Source of the DNA: Jeotgalicoccus saudimassiliensis
Lineage (GTDB): Bacteria; Bacillota; Bacilli; Staphylococcales; Salinicoccaceae
Length of the DNA stretch: 64,000 bases
Assembly: GCF_000756715.1 (NCBI RefSeq)
Contig: NZ_CCSE01000001.1
Location: forward strand, 248,001-312,000
Direction of reading: 5' to 3'
Shown: positions 16,578 to 25,309 of the stretch, piece after piece
Numbering within the stretch: position 1 is the first letter of the stretch
How the letters are laid out: each line of letters starts with the position of its first letter
Notes under the pieces: generated by a model
What the model was told of the DNA's origin: nothing
Database searches by the model: none
What the model saw: only the letters and a program-made list of their open reading frames with translations
Translations under genes and position numbers: made by a program

Positions 16578-16848
16578 TAATCACACCTTTCTCGAGGAAT
16601 TTCGCAAAACCGATTGTTGCGACGAAACCGATCATACCGATCAGCATAATTACAACCAGCAGGTACGATGTATCAAGTGCCATTGAAAGCAGTCCGATCA
16701 TACCCATCAGTGTTACACCGAATGCATCCAGTGTAATAACTCTGTCATGCAGTGTAGGTCCTTTCAGAACTCTGTAAATCATACCCAGCATCGCAAACGC
16801 AAATGCAATAACGCTTATGATAACAATTATATTAATAAAACCTGTCAT
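16549..16848 (-). CDS. mnhF: Na+/H+ antiporter subunit MnhF
   Basis: A 99-residue, three-helix subunit. The conserved stretch YRVLKGPTLHDRVITLDAFGVTLMGMIGL marks the family, and TSYLLVVIMLIGMIGFVATIGFAKFLEKG follows. The start shares ATGA with the stop of mnhE. Its overlap with mnhG suggests tight translational coupling of the small subunits, as expected for a complex in which all seven proteins are required. Confidence 0.9.
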   Translation of the reverse strand: MTGFINIIVIISVIAFAFAMLGMIYRVLKGPTLHDRVITLDAFGVTLMGMIGLLSMALDTSYLLVVIMLIGMIGFVATIGFAKFLEKGVIIENDRDNNS

Positions 16849-17324
16849 GGTTTAGACACCTCTTTTATTACATTTTCAAAAGAAGTTTTAATGTTTTCAA
16901 TTTCTTCATCGGCGTCTTCCATATCAAGTCCGTGAATATAAATATTGGAATAGTCTTCAGAAATTGCCACAACTACCGTCCCGGGAGTTAATGTAATTAA
17001 CGTGGAAAGCAGAGCAACTTCCCATTCTTCTTCCAGGTCACTAGGATAAGCATAGAATCCCGGATGAATATCGATTTTCGGTGACATAACGATACGTACA
17101 ACTTCGAGATTCGCTTTTGTCAGTTCGATGATAAAGATAAAGAACAGCTTGATTATCCAGTAGAGACGCTTGATATAAAAGCGACCCGGCAGGAAGTTAC
17201 GGAGTACGTATACCGCAACTAAACCGATAAGATAACCTGTAACAAATGTACCTACTGTAAAATCACCATTCATAAACACCCATAGGAATGCAAGTAAGAC
17301 GTTAATCATCAGTTGAAAAGACAA
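16845..17324 (-). CDS. mnhE: Na+/H+ antiporter subunit MnhE
   Basis: A 159-residue subunit with two or three helices in the N-terminal half and a soluble C-terminal part. The family motif LLSTLITLTPGTVVVAISEDYSNIYIHGLD is intact. Translation starts at a TTG that follows the mnhD stop directly. GGGGGTGG just before serves as ribosome site, so the two genes are coupled. Confidence 0.9.
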   Translation of the reverse strand: MSFQLMINVLLAFLWVFMNGDFTVGTFVTGYLIGLVAVYVLRNFLPGRFYIKRLYWIIKLFFIFIIELTKANLEVVRIVMSPKIDIHPGFYAYPSDLEEEWEVALLSTLITLTPGTVVVAISEDYSNIYIHGLDMEDADEEIENIKTSFENVIKEVSKP

Positions 17325-18818
17325 TTATTCCACCCCCATCAAATAGTTTGAGTATGATGACGGATCAAAGAATGATTCAGCCGCCATTTCGAAAGCGGGG
17401 AATAAAAAGTCTGCTGAAAGACCAAAAATCGTTGAAACGATAACGAGACCAACAGCTGAGAACAGCAGTTTATCCGCCTTGATATTCTTGAGTTCAATCG
17501 GCTCTGCCGGTTCACCCCAGAATACTTTAATAAATATTTTCATAATACTGTATAACACGATTAAACTCGACAGAAGTACGATTACTGCAGAGATTGCATG
17601 GCCGTTGTCAAATGCGGATTCGACGATAAACAGTTTACCGAAGAACCCCGGGAACGGTGGTACACCGGCAAGTGACAGTGAAGCGACAAAGAACATCCAC
17701 CCGACAAACGGATGCTGTTTTATCAAGCCGCCGAGGTCGGCTGCATCATTTTTACCTGTACGGAAGATGATAAAGCCGATCATCATAAACAATGCTGCTT
17801 TAATAATCATGTCGTGAATCAGATAGTAAATTGCGCCGACTGTTCCCGCGTAGTCCATCATTGAGAACCCGACGATTATAACACCGACTGCAATCATGAT
17901 GTTATAAATAATAATCTGTTTCATGTCAGTGTAGGCAAGTGCTCCAATACAGCCTGCAACGATTGTTAACAGAGCCATCAGCAGAAGCAGCTGGTGTGTA
18001 AATGCAGTATCTGTCGTAAAGAACAGTGAAAATGTTCGTGCGATGGCATATACGCCGACTTTCGTCAGCAGGGCGCCAAACAGTGCAATAACCGGAATCG
18101 GTGGTGCACTGTAAGAACCGGGCATCCAGAAATACAGCGGGAACAATCCGGCCTTAGTTGCAAATACAAAGATAAATACAACGGCAACCAGCGTCATTAT
18201 TATCAGATTGCCTTCGTAGTTCGACAGCTTAATGTGAATGTCAGCCATGTTCAGCGAACCTGTAATAGAATACAGGTAGGCCAGACCCACGAGGAAGAAG
18301 TTGGAAGATACGATGTTAACAACAAGGTATTTAAATCCTTCCTGAAGCTGAACTTTACGGCTGCCGAGTGTAATCAGTACATAAGAAGCGAGAAGAAACA
18401 CTTCGAAGAATACGAACATGTTAAAAATATCTCCCGTTGTGAATGCACCGTTAATCCCTGTGATCATAAATAAAATCATCGGGTAATAGTAATATTTTTC
18501 TCTTTCATAACCAATAGATTGAAAAGAGTAAATAACTGTAAAAAACATCACGAGTGACGTAGTGAATACGAGCAGTGCGGCAATCATGTCATAGACAACA
18601 CTGATACCAAAAGGCGCCGACCAGTTACTCATATATGACACCATCGTACCGTTAACATAAACATAATAGATGTTATAGCCTGCTATACCAACCATAACCA
18701 GTCCTGTTATTGCAGATATTATTCTGTGGGGCATCGGTCGTTTTCCGACAAACAACATAATGACACCAGCCAGAAATGGAAGAATGATTGGGAGCATAGG
18801 TAATACATTAATCGCCAT
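17325..18818 (-). CDS. mnhD: Na+/H+ antiporter subunit MnhD
   Basis: A 497-residue, about fourteen-helix subunit related to the NuoL/M/N antiporter-like proteins of complex I. Key charged residues of that family lie in GDIFNMFVFFEVFLLASYVLI (helix 5 glutamate), FATKAGLFPLYFWMPGSYSAPP (helix 7 lysine) and YLIHDMIIKAALFMMIGF. Together with MnhA it is thought to form the ion-conducting modules. It overlaps mnhC by 11 bp. Confidence 0.93.
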   Translation of the reverse strand: MAINVLPMLPIILPFLAGVIMLFVGKRPMPHRIISAITGLVMVGIAGYNIYYVYVNGTMVSYMSNWSAPFGISVVYDMIAALLVFTTSLVMFFTVIYSFQSIGYEREKYYYYPMILFMITGINGAFTTGDIFNMFVFFEVFLLASYVLITLGSRKVQLQEGFKYLVVNIVSSNFFLVGLAYLYSITGSLNMADIHIKLSNYEGNLIIMTLVAVVFIFVFATKAGLFPLYFWMPGSYSAPPIPVIALFGALLTKVGVYAIARTFSLFFTTDTAFTHQLLLLMALLTIVAGCIGALAYTDMKQIIIYNIMIAVGVIIVGFSMMDYAGTVGAIYYLIHDMIIKAALFMMIGFIIFRTGKNDAADLGGLIKQHPFVGWMFFVASLSLAGVPPFPGFFGKLFIVESAFDNGHAISAVIVLLSSLIVLYSIMKIFIKVFWGEPAEPIELKNIKADKLLFSAVGLVIVSTIFGLSADFLFPAFEMAAESFFDPSSYSNYLMGVE

Positions 18819-19149
18819 GTGGAACTCCTTTCATATCTTCGGTATTATCTGTGCCGAGCTCTTTATAGTTTCTGAGCAGCAATACGAGACTGTATGCAGT
18901 CAAGGCAAATGAAATTACAATTGCTGTCAGAATTAAAGCCTGCGGCAATGGATCGGAATACGAACTTACTGAATCGTCAAGAACCGGCACGTTACCGCGT
19001 TTCAGCTGTCCCATTGTCAGAATCATTAAATGAACTCCGTGAGACAGAATGGAAAGTCCGATAATTATACGTAAAACACTCTTTGACAAAATTAAGTAAG
19101 TCGCACTGGCAATCAGTATGCCGGATAAAATTATAGTGACGAGTTCCAT
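18808..19149 (-). CDS. mnhC: Na+/H+ antiporter subunit MnhC (NuoK-like)
   Basis: A 113-residue, three-helix subunit homologous to NuoK of complex I. The family pattern RIIIGLSILSHGVHLMIL, then DPLPQALILTAIVISFALTAYSLVLLLR, is complete. The start codon shares its A with the stop of mnhB (TAATG). It is expected to sit between MnhA and MnhD in the complex. Confidence 0.92.
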   Translation of the reverse strand: MELVTIILSGILIASATYLILSKSVLRIIIGLSILSHGVHLMILTMGQLKRGNVPVLDDSVSSYSDPLPQALILTAIVISFALTAYSLVLLLRNYKELGTDNTEDMKGVPHGD

Positions 19150-19616
19150 TACTTTTCAGCACCTCCGACTAACGTAATAATCAACAGGGAAGTACCGGCT
19201 ACCGTAAGGAATACACCGATGTCAAACAGTACTGCGGTATGCAGTGCAACCTCTCCAAACACCGGCACGTTAATATAAGTGTGCTGATGAGTGAAAAACG
19301 GAACACCGAAGAAAAATAACAATGTCGGTACCACGATTGCAAAAGCAAGTCCGATACTGATCATCAGGTGAAAATTCACCGGAATCATTTTCTTTACAGT
19401 TTCATAATCATACGCCATCAGTAAAAGAATGATGGCAGAGGCAGCCAGCAGCCCGCCGACGAATCCACCGCCGGGAGTGTAGTGGCCTGCCAGAAATAAA
19501 TTAACAGAGAACAGCAGGACGATGAGAAAGATCACTTTTGAAGTGAACTGGATAAACACATCGTTCATCTGGCGCTGTACTTTACTGTAGCCAGCTCTCT
19601 TAAGCGTGCTCTTCAT
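19149..19616 (-). CDS. mnhB: Na+/H+ antiporter subunit MnhB
   Basis: A 155-residue subunit with four helices. The hallmark LFLAGHYTPGGGFVGGLLAASAIILLLMAYD is present, as is the C-terminal VAGTSLLIITLVGG. ATG at 19616 is chosen because AAAGG lies nine bases before it. Two in-frame ATG codons at 19625 and 19622 overlap that ribosome site. It overlaps the end of mnhA by 17 bp. Confidence 0.9.
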   Translation of the reverse strand: MKSTLKRAGYSKVQRQMNDVFIQFTSKVIFLIVLLFSVNLFLAGHYTPGGGFVGGLLAASAIILLLMAYDYETVKKMIPVNFHLMISIGLAFAIVVPTLLFFFGVPFFTHQHTYINVPVFGEVALHTAVLFDIGVFLTVAGTSLLIITLVGGAEK

Positions 19617-21999
19617 TATCATCATCCTTTCTGGATACTTTTGCTTTCATTAAAGCATAAATTCCGATTCCCGCAATACCGAATACCAGTGTTTCCATCA
19701 GAGTATCGTATCCACGGAAGTCAACGAGTATAACGTTTACCATGTTCCCACCGGCTGCCAGCTCGTACACATTGTCAATGTGGTACTGACTGATTGAATC
19801 AAACAGGCGGTTTGAGTAGGCAGCGAGACCGAAAAGTATTACGATGACGCCGACACCTACCGACACGATAAAGTTTATGAACTTGAATTGCATACTTTCT
19901 TCATGTTTTGAACGTTTAGGCAGATGATAGAAACATACGAGGAATAACGTCGTCGTAACAGTTTCAATTGCCAGCTGAGTCAGCGCAAGGTCCGGCGCTC
20001 TGAAGAACGCAAAGAACAGTGCCATTGAAAAGCCGATTGCACCGAGCATAATAATCGATACCATGCGTGAACGTGTCATCATAATAATTGCTAGTGACAC
20101 AAGCATAATTATAACGAGTGCCATATCCTGTAGACCGACTTCGGCAAAGTTATCAAAAACGATAGGCAGACCAGCATAGAATGTAGTGATTACTCCGATT
20201 ACTACGAAGAATCCAAAAATATAAACCATATATTCTCTCAGGAAACCGGTCATGATACCGTCTGTAGCTTTTGCAGAACCCAGTTCGCTGTAGATTAACC
20301 CCTGATCGTAGAGGTAGTTCAGCGTAAACTGTTCCTTATGATAGTCGTATATAAACATCCAGCTGTTTCTGAATAAGTACAGTGCCGCTCCGATTACTAC
20401 GACCGCAACTGTTGCCCAGAGTGCCGGGTTGTTAAACCCGTGCCAATGTGAAATTTTCGTATTTAAAGCTGTATCCGAAGCAAGAATGCTCATTGCTGCC
20501 GGGTCAATAATGCTGCCTGACAGAATGTTCGGGAACAGGCCGAAAATAATAACCAGCGATGATAAAATAATCGGTGAAGCGAGCAGCAGAGCCGGTGCTT
20601 CGTGGGGTTCCTTCGGTGTATCGTGTGTACGTTTACCAAAGAATACGCCGTGAATTAATTTGATTGAATACACAAATGTGAAAATACTTCCGGCGATAGC
20701 AAGTATCGGGAACAGGACGCTCCATTCAGCAAGCGCGCTGAAGTTTGCCTGGCTGATTTCAAACATTGCCTCAAGGAATAACTCTTTAGACAGGAATCCG
20801 TTAAACGGCGGCAGACCTGCCATCGATAAGGATGTAATTATCGTCATCGTAAAAGTAATAGGCATTAAAGTCATCAGACCGCCGAGTTTTCTAATACTGC
20901 GCGTGCCTGTTTCGTGGTCGAGAATACCCGCCACCATGAACAGCGCACCTTTAAATGTTGCATGGTTGATAATGTGGAACACTGCAGCAACGACTGCCAC
21001 TGTAAAGAGCTGCTCATTGGCACCGCTTGCAACAGCGAGCGCACCAACACCGAGAAGACTCATAATCATACCCAGCTGTGAAACAGTTGAGAATGCAAGC
21101 ACAGCTTTTAAGTCGTCTTTTTTAACTGCGTTGAATGATCCCCAGAACAATGTGACGAGTCCTGTAACGAGAATCAGCCATACCCACAGTTCGCTGAATG
21201 CGAAAACGGGTGTGAATCTTGCAACCAGGTAAAGACCTGCTTTAACCATCGTAGCTGAGTGAAGGTAAGCACTGACAGGAGTCGGGGCTTCCATAGCGTC
21301 CGGCAGCCAGATGTAGAACGGGAATTGTGCTGATTTAGTAAATGCACCGAGCAGAATTAACACAACTGCCAATGGAGCAAGCGGACTTGCCGTAATTAAA
21401 TCAACGTTAGCAATCATTTCCCTTATACTGAACGAACCTGTAATAATAGAAAGTATAATGAATCCGCCGAGCATCATAAATCCGCCGAAGAAAGTAATCA
21501 GCATGGATTTCTGTGCACCGTAAACCGATTTATCTTTCGTAAACCAGAATGCAATCAGCAGGAAACTTGAAATTGAAGTGAGCTCCCAGAAAAAATAGAG
21601 CATAAGTACGTTATCGCTCAATACCACTCCAAGCATTGCCGTCATAAAAATAAGAAGATAGACATAAAAATTACCCAGTCTTTCGTCTTTAGAAAGGTAA
21701 CCGATAGAATATAAAACTACCAGTGAGCCTATACCAGAAATCAGTATTGCGAATAGTAAGCCGAGACCATCTATGTAGACGTCAAAATTCAGCCCGATCC
21801 GGGGCATTAAATTCAATGTATGATGGAAAACTTGATTATCCGCAACAGAAGGTATTAAGCTAAATAAGTATGCAGCTATCACAGCCGGAATAGGTAAAAC
21901 AAACCAACCGAGATGTACATCTTTAACATACCTGTATATTATTGCGATTGCGACCGCAGCAATTACAGGCAGAAATATTGCTAAATGTATCAATGTCAA
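19600..21999 (-). CDS. mnhA: Na+/H+ antiporter subunit MnhA
   Basis: The largest subunit, 799 residues. It joins a NuoL-like antiporter domain (about 1-500; EELTSISSFLLIAFWFTK-type glutamate helix, FTKSAQFPFYIWLPDAMEAPTPVSAYLHSATMVKAG lysine helix) to C-terminal helices related to NuoJ and MbhE-type domains (APDLALTQLAIETVTTTLFLVCF). The complex exports Na+ in exchange for protons and supports salt and alkali tolerance. The open frame starts at an ATG at 22035, but AGAGGAGG lies seven bases before a TTG at 21999, giving MTLIHLAIFLPV as in other MnhA proteins. It is the first gene of the seven-gene leftward operon mnhABCDEFG. Confidence 0.92.
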   Translation of the reverse strand: MTLIHLAIFLPVIAAVAIAIIYRYVKDVHLGWFVLPIPAVIAAYLFSLIPSVADNQVFHHTLNLMPRIGLNFDVYIDGLGLLFAILISGIGSLVVLYSIGYLSKDERLGNFYVYLLIFMTAMLGVVLSDNVLMLYFFWELTSISSFLLIAFWFTKDKSVYGAQKSMLITFFGGFMMLGGFIILSIITGSFSIREMIANVDLITASPLAPLAVVLILLGAFTKSAQFPFYIWLPDAMEAPTPVSAYLHSATMVKAGLYLVARFTPVFAFSELWVWLILVTGLVTLFWGSFNAVKKDDLKAVLAFSTVSQLGMIMSLLGVGALAVASGANEQLFTVAVVAAVFHIINHATFKGALFMVAGILDHETGTRSIRKLGGLMTLMPITFTMTIITSLSMAGLPPFNGFLSKELFLEAMFEISQANFSALAEWSVLFPILAIAGSIFTFVYSIKLIHGVFFGKRTHDTPKEPHEAPALLLASPIILSSLVIIFGLFPNILSGSIIDPAAMSILASDTALNTKISHWHGFNNPALWATVAVVVIGAALYLFRNSWMFIYDYHKEQFTLNYLYDQGLIYSELGSAKATDGIMTGFLREYMVYIFGFFVVIGVITTFYAGLPIVFDNFAEVGLQDMALVIIMLVSLAIIMMTRSRMVSIIMLGAIGFSMALFFAFFRAPDLALTQLAIETVTTTLFLVCFYHLPKRSKHEESMQFKFINFIVSVGVGVIVILFGLAAYSNRLFDSISQYHIDNVYELAAGGNMVNVILVDFRGYDTLMETLVFGIAGIGIYALMKAKVSRKDDDNEEHA

Positions 22000-22033
22000 A
22001 GTGTATCCTCCTCTTACGTTATTATATTTAACC

Positions 22034-22039
22034 ATTATA
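22034..22039 (-). promoter_or_regulatory. Possible -10 element of the mnh operon promoter
   Basis: A leftward TATAAT lies about 35 bases upstream of the mnhA start, with an AT-rich and weak -35 region (TTTATT at 17 bp spacing). The call rests mainly on position. Confidence 0.4.
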
Positions 22040-22072
22040 CATTAATATTAATTGTAAATAAACGCATACGGT

Positions 22073-22100
22073 TTGAAATTTTTGACGATTCTCGTATAAT
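22073..22100 (+). promoter_or_regulatory. ppiB promoter
   Basis: TTGAAA (22073-22078), a 16-bp spacer and a perfect TATAAT (22095-22100) precede a leader of about 100 bases before ppiB. Confidence 0.65.
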
Positions 22101-22206
22101 GTATATATGGTAGTAAGTAGTATTAAATTTAGAATTATGTAAGTTTAAATTTCAGTATTGCTATTGCTAATTTGAAATTAATAAAATTTTTCAGGAGGCC
22201 AAATTT

Positions 22207-22797
22207 ATGGCATATTCACAGTTAACAACAGAGCTTTTAGAAGGAGAAACTAAAGCGGTAATTAAAACAAACATGGGTGACGTAACAGTTAAACTGTTAA
22301 ATAACGTTGCGCCGAAAACTGTAGAAAACTTCGTGACACATGCAAAAAATAAATACTACGACGGTTTAATTTTCCACAGAGTGATTAAAGACTTCATGAT
22401 CCAGGGCGGAGATCCGACTGGAACAGGTATGGGCGGAGAAAGTATTTGGGGACAGGCTTTTGAAGATGAATTCTCAACAGATGCATTCAACCTTTACGGT
22501 GCGCTGTCAATGGCAAACGCAGGGCCGAACACAAACGGTTCACAATTCTTTATCGTTCAGCTGAAAGATGTACCGGCTGATATGATTTCCCAGCTTGAAG
22601 GTGCAGGCTACCCTGCTGAAATTATCGAAAGCTACAAAGAAAACGGCGGAACACCTTGGCTTGACCAGAGACATACTGTTTTCGGCCACGTTATCGAAGG
22701 AATGGATATTATCGAGAAGATTGCGGATGTTGAAACAGGCAGACAGGATAAGCCGGTTGAAGATGTAATCATCGAAACGATCGAAGTAACTGAATAA
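22207..22797 (+). CDS. ppiB: Cyclophilin-type peptidyl-prolyl isomerase
   Basis: A 196-residue cytoplasmic cyclophilin that speeds cis-trans isomerisation of proline bonds. The active-site pattern is complete: [22 protein letters not shown] (catalytic Arg), [19 protein letters not shown] and [17 protein letters not shown]. It is longer than E. coli PpiB because of an insert between the QFF and HTVFG motifs, as in staphylococcal homologues. AGGAGG precedes the start. No signal peptide is seen. Confidence 0.92.
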   Translation: MAYSQLTTELLEGETKAVIKTNMGDVTVKLLNNVAPKTVENFVTHAKNKYYDGLIFHRVIKDFMIQGGDPTGTGMGGESIWGQAFEDEFSTDAFNLYGALSMANAGPNTNGSQFFIVQLKDVPADMISQLEGAGYPAEIIESYKENGGTPWLDQRHTVFGHVIEGMDIIEKIADVETGRQDKPVEDVIIETIEVTE

Positions 22798-22812
22798 CAG
22801 AGCGGCTTTCAG

Positions 22813-22850
22813 GTGCGCAGTCCGGTTAATAACTGGCTGTGCACTTTTTT
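22813..22850 (+). terminator. Terminator after ppiB
   Basis: GTGCGCAGTCCGGTT pairs imperfectly with AACTGGCTGTGCAC and is followed by six T. Confidence 0.75.
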
Positions 22851-22990
22851 ATATAGAGTGAAATATATACATATATGTGGAAGGATTTTCTGAAATAACT
22901 TTGAAAGTATCACAAATTAGTCATTATTATATTATTTATATAGTAAAACACTCTGATATACTTGTTTGTGTAAAGGTGAGTGATTTAAAA

Positions 22991-23197
22991 ATGATGCCGT
23001 TCCTTTATTTCCCGGAAGACAAAACGGAATACATTCCAGCAATTATCATGCTGCTTCTATTTATATTACTTGCGCTTATCGTGTATAAACTTATTAGAAA
23101 ATACTCACGCAATGAAGAAGAGAAGATGAGAGATTTCGAAGAGAAAGTTCTTGAAAGACTCGAGCATGAACATCAGGATCATCCCACACGGAAATAA
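22991..23197 (+). CDS. Small single-span membrane protein, unknown function
   Basis: A 68-residue protein with one hydrophobic helix (about residues 13-33, IPAIIMLLLFILLALIVYKL) and a highly charged C-terminal tail rich in Glu, Arg and His (RNEEEKMRDFEEKVLERLEH), probably helical and cytoplasmic. I do not recognise a family. The frame extends 38 codons upstream, but AAAGGTGAG lies about ten bases before ATG 22991. A GTG at 22976 is another possible start. It stands alone between ppiB and the S1-domain gene. Confidence 0.6.
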   Translation: MMPFLYFPEDKTEYIPAIIMLLLFILLALIVYKLIRKYSRNEEEKMRDFEEKVLERLEHEHQDHPTRK

Positions 23198-23281
23198 TAA
23201 ATTAAAAAATACTTATGCTGTTATTTCTGTGTGCGACCCTAGAGAACCGCAGACTTACATAACTTATATTAAAAATAAGCG

Positions 23282-23312
23282 CACATATGCCGTTCCGGTA
23301 TATGTGTTTTGC
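23282..23312 (+). terminator. Possible weak terminator
   Basis: CACATATGCCG and CGGTATATGTG pair across a short loop and are followed by TTTTGCTG, a poor T run, downstream of the small membrane protein gene. Confidence 0.5.
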
Positions 23313-23393
23313 TGTGTTTATTTTGGTTACTTCAGACAACTGTGTTAAAATGGTGATGGATTTAATAAAGAAGTAAAAATAAGTAGGGATAAC

Positions 23394-23771
23394 ATGGCAA
23401 AAAAATACCGGATCGGCCAGTTCGTCAAAGTGAAAATTACTGGTATTCAGTCGTACGGTGCTTTTGTCAAAACTCCTGATAATCGTGATGGTCTGATCCA
23501 TATATCTGAAGTGATGAACGATTACGTCCACGATGTGAATCAATATTTATCAAAAGGCCAAATAGTAAAGGCTAAAATTGTCAGCATTGATGAGAACGGC
23601 AAAATCAGTTTATCACTGAAAGAAAACGAATACTTTAAGAACGAAGAGAAAAAAAGAGACAAGCGTTCTGTATTGGAGAAGATCAAAGATAGCGAGAAAT
23701 ACGGCTTCCAGACGCTGGCCGAAAGAATGCCGGTCTGGATAGAAGAGGCAAAAGAACGTATGAAAGAATAA
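23394..23771 (+). CDS. S1 RNA-binding domain protein (YugI/CvfD, general stress protein 13-like)
   Basis: A 125-residue protein with one S1 domain filling residues 5-75 (RIGQFVKVKITGIQSYGAFV, DGLIHISEVMNDYVHDVNQYL, GQIVKAKIVSIDENGKISLSL), followed by a charged tail rich in Glu and Lys. Proteins of this type associate with ribosomes or RNA and affect stress and virulence traits in related species. The start is preceded by TAGGGA. It is monocistronic, with a terminator just downstream. Confidence 0.85.
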   Translation: MAKKYRIGQFVKVKITGIQSYGAFVKTPDNRDGLIHISEVMNDYVHDVNQYLSKGQIVKAKIVSIDENGKISLSLKENEYFKNEEKKRDKRSVLEKIKDSEKYGFQTLAERMPVWIEEAKERMKE

Positions 23772-23781
23772 TGCCAGTATA

Positions 23782-23808
23782 AAACCTGTGAATTTCACGG
23801 GTTTTTTT
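23782..23808 (+). terminator. Terminator after the S1-domain gene
   Basis: ACCTGTGAA and TTCACGGGT pair with a minimal loop and are followed by seven T. Confidence 0.75.
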
Positions 23809-23893
23809 AATTTTTCTCAATGTATATATATTCATATATAATTCATAAAGTGCTGTAAACATCAATCGTTTTAAGTATAAAACACCGTATTTT

Positions 23894-23907
23894 TGTATAC
23901 GTTTCCA
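23894..23907 (+). promoter_or_regulatory. Candidate cre site upstream of rocD
   Basis: TGTATACGTTTCCA matches the CcpA operator consensus TGWAARCGYTWNCW with one mismatch. It lies about 140 bp upstream of rocD, in the otherwise empty 23809-24044 gap. Ornithine and glutamate catabolism is carbon-repressed in staphylococci, so the position makes sense. No clear promoter was placed. Confidence 0.5.
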
Positions 23908-24044
23908 AACTTAATAAACCGCATTGTTATGCGTTCTAATAAAACTCTTGAAAATATTGATAAATGCAGTCATTATGGTTATGAATACATAATTAAAAAT
24001 GTATATTTAAATGACTTTTTAAACACACAGAGGGGGAGAAATTA

Positions 24045-25244
24045 ATGAGAACTGAAGAAATTATTAAACAGACAGAACGGCACGATACGGATATTTACAA
24101 GCCGTTGCCAATTGTAATTTCAGAAGCTGAGGGCGTATGGGTTAAAGATCCGGAAGGTAACAAATATATGGATATGCTGAGTGCATATTCTGCGGTGAAT
24201 CAGGGGCACCGTCATCCGAAAATTATCCAGGCTCTAAAAGACCAGGCGGATAAAGTGACGCTGACATCAAGATCATTCCATGTGGATTGTCTCGGCGACT
24301 GGTTTGAAAAGCTCAGCAAAATCTCAGGCAAGGAAAGAGTGCTCCCGATGAATACAGGCGCTGAAGCGGTTGAGTCTGCAGTCAAAGCGGCGAGACGCTG
24401 GGCGTATGAAGTTAAAGGGGTGCCCGACAACCAGGCGGAAGTTATTGCCATGAAGAACAACTTCCACGGCAGAACGATGATTCCAATGTCGATGTCGTCG
24501 GAACCGGAATACCGGAGAGGTTTCGGACCGCTCGGTGACGGTTTCCAAATCGTGAATTACGGCGATCCGGAAGCATTGGAAGATGCAATCAATGACAACA
24601 CGGCAGCAGTCATTCTGGAACCGATTCAAGGGGAAGCGGGCGTTAATATTCCGCCGGCAGGATATCTTAAAAAAGTAAGAGAAATCTGTGACCGCAACAA
24701 CGTTCTGTTTATTTCCGATGAAATTCAGGCAGGACTCGGCCGGGCAGGTAAAATGTTCGCAACGGACTGGGATGACGTAGTACCGGATATGTATATTTTA
24801 GGAAAAGCGCTCGGCGGAGGGGTATTCCCGGTATCAGTAGTTCTCGGTGACGATGAAGTGCTCGGTGTACTTAATGAGGGATCTCACGGTTCCACATTCG
24901 GCGGGAACCCGCTGGCAGCGAGAGTATCTGAAGCAGCACTTGATGTGCTGATCGACGAAAAGCTGGCCGACCGCTCAATTGAGCTTGGTGAATACCTGCT
25001 TAATGAACTTAAGAAAATCAAACATGAATCAATCGTGGACATTCGCGGCAAAGGGCTCTTTATCGGTTTAGAGCTGGATAAGAGTGCACGTGGATTCTGT
25101 GAGCAGCTGAAAGATGAAGGGGTGCTGTGCAAAGAAACTCACGGTACTGTTGTGAGGTTTGCACCGCCGCTTGTAGTAACTAAAGAAGAACTCGACTGGG
25201 CCCTCGATAAAGTTAAAAAAGTTTTTAGCAAAGATACTTTCTAA
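24045..25244 (+). CDS. rocD: Ornithine aminotransferase
   Basis: A 399-residue PLP enzyme of aminotransferase class III. It moves the delta-amino group of ornithine to 2-oxoglutarate, giving glutamate semialdehyde. The cofactor lysine sits in [15 protein letters not shown], the substrate/PLP segment is [12 protein letters not shown], and [20 protein letters not shown] and [13 protein letters not shown] mark the family. A strong AGGGGGAG ribosome site precedes it. Together with the glutamate dehydrogenase gene downstream it forms the end of the arginine/proline catabolic route. The same pair is adjacent in S. aureus. Confidence 0.93.
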   Translation: MRTEEIIKQTERHDTDIYKPLPIVISEAEGVWVKDPEGNKYMDMLSAYSAVNQGHRHPKIIQALKDQADKVTLTSRSFHVDCLGDWFEKLSKISGKERVLPMNTGAEAVESAVKAARRWAYEVKGVPDNQAEVIAMKNNFHGRTMIPMSMSSEPEYRRGFGPLGDGFQIVNYGDPEALEDAINDNTAAVILEPIQGEAGVNIPPAGYLKKVREICDRNNVLFISDEIQAGLGRAGKMFATDWDDVVPDMYILGKALGGGVFPVSVVLGDDEVLGVLNEGSHGSTFGGNPLAARVSEAALDVLIDEKLADRSIELGEYLLNELKKIKHESIVDIRGKGLFIGLELDKSARGFCEQLKDEGVLCKETHGTVVRFAPPLVVTKEELDWALDKVKKVFSKDTF

Positions 25245-25309
25245 AAATAATCTTTATGATACAATATGAGATGAAAAGATGAAAACAGTTACAAAAAGAG
25301 GCGGATAAA

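Noticed and set aside
20660-21232. Rightward 190-codon frame opposite mnhA
   Set aside because: It is antisense to a clear MnhA coding region, with low-complexity composition typical of a shadow frame and no start signal.
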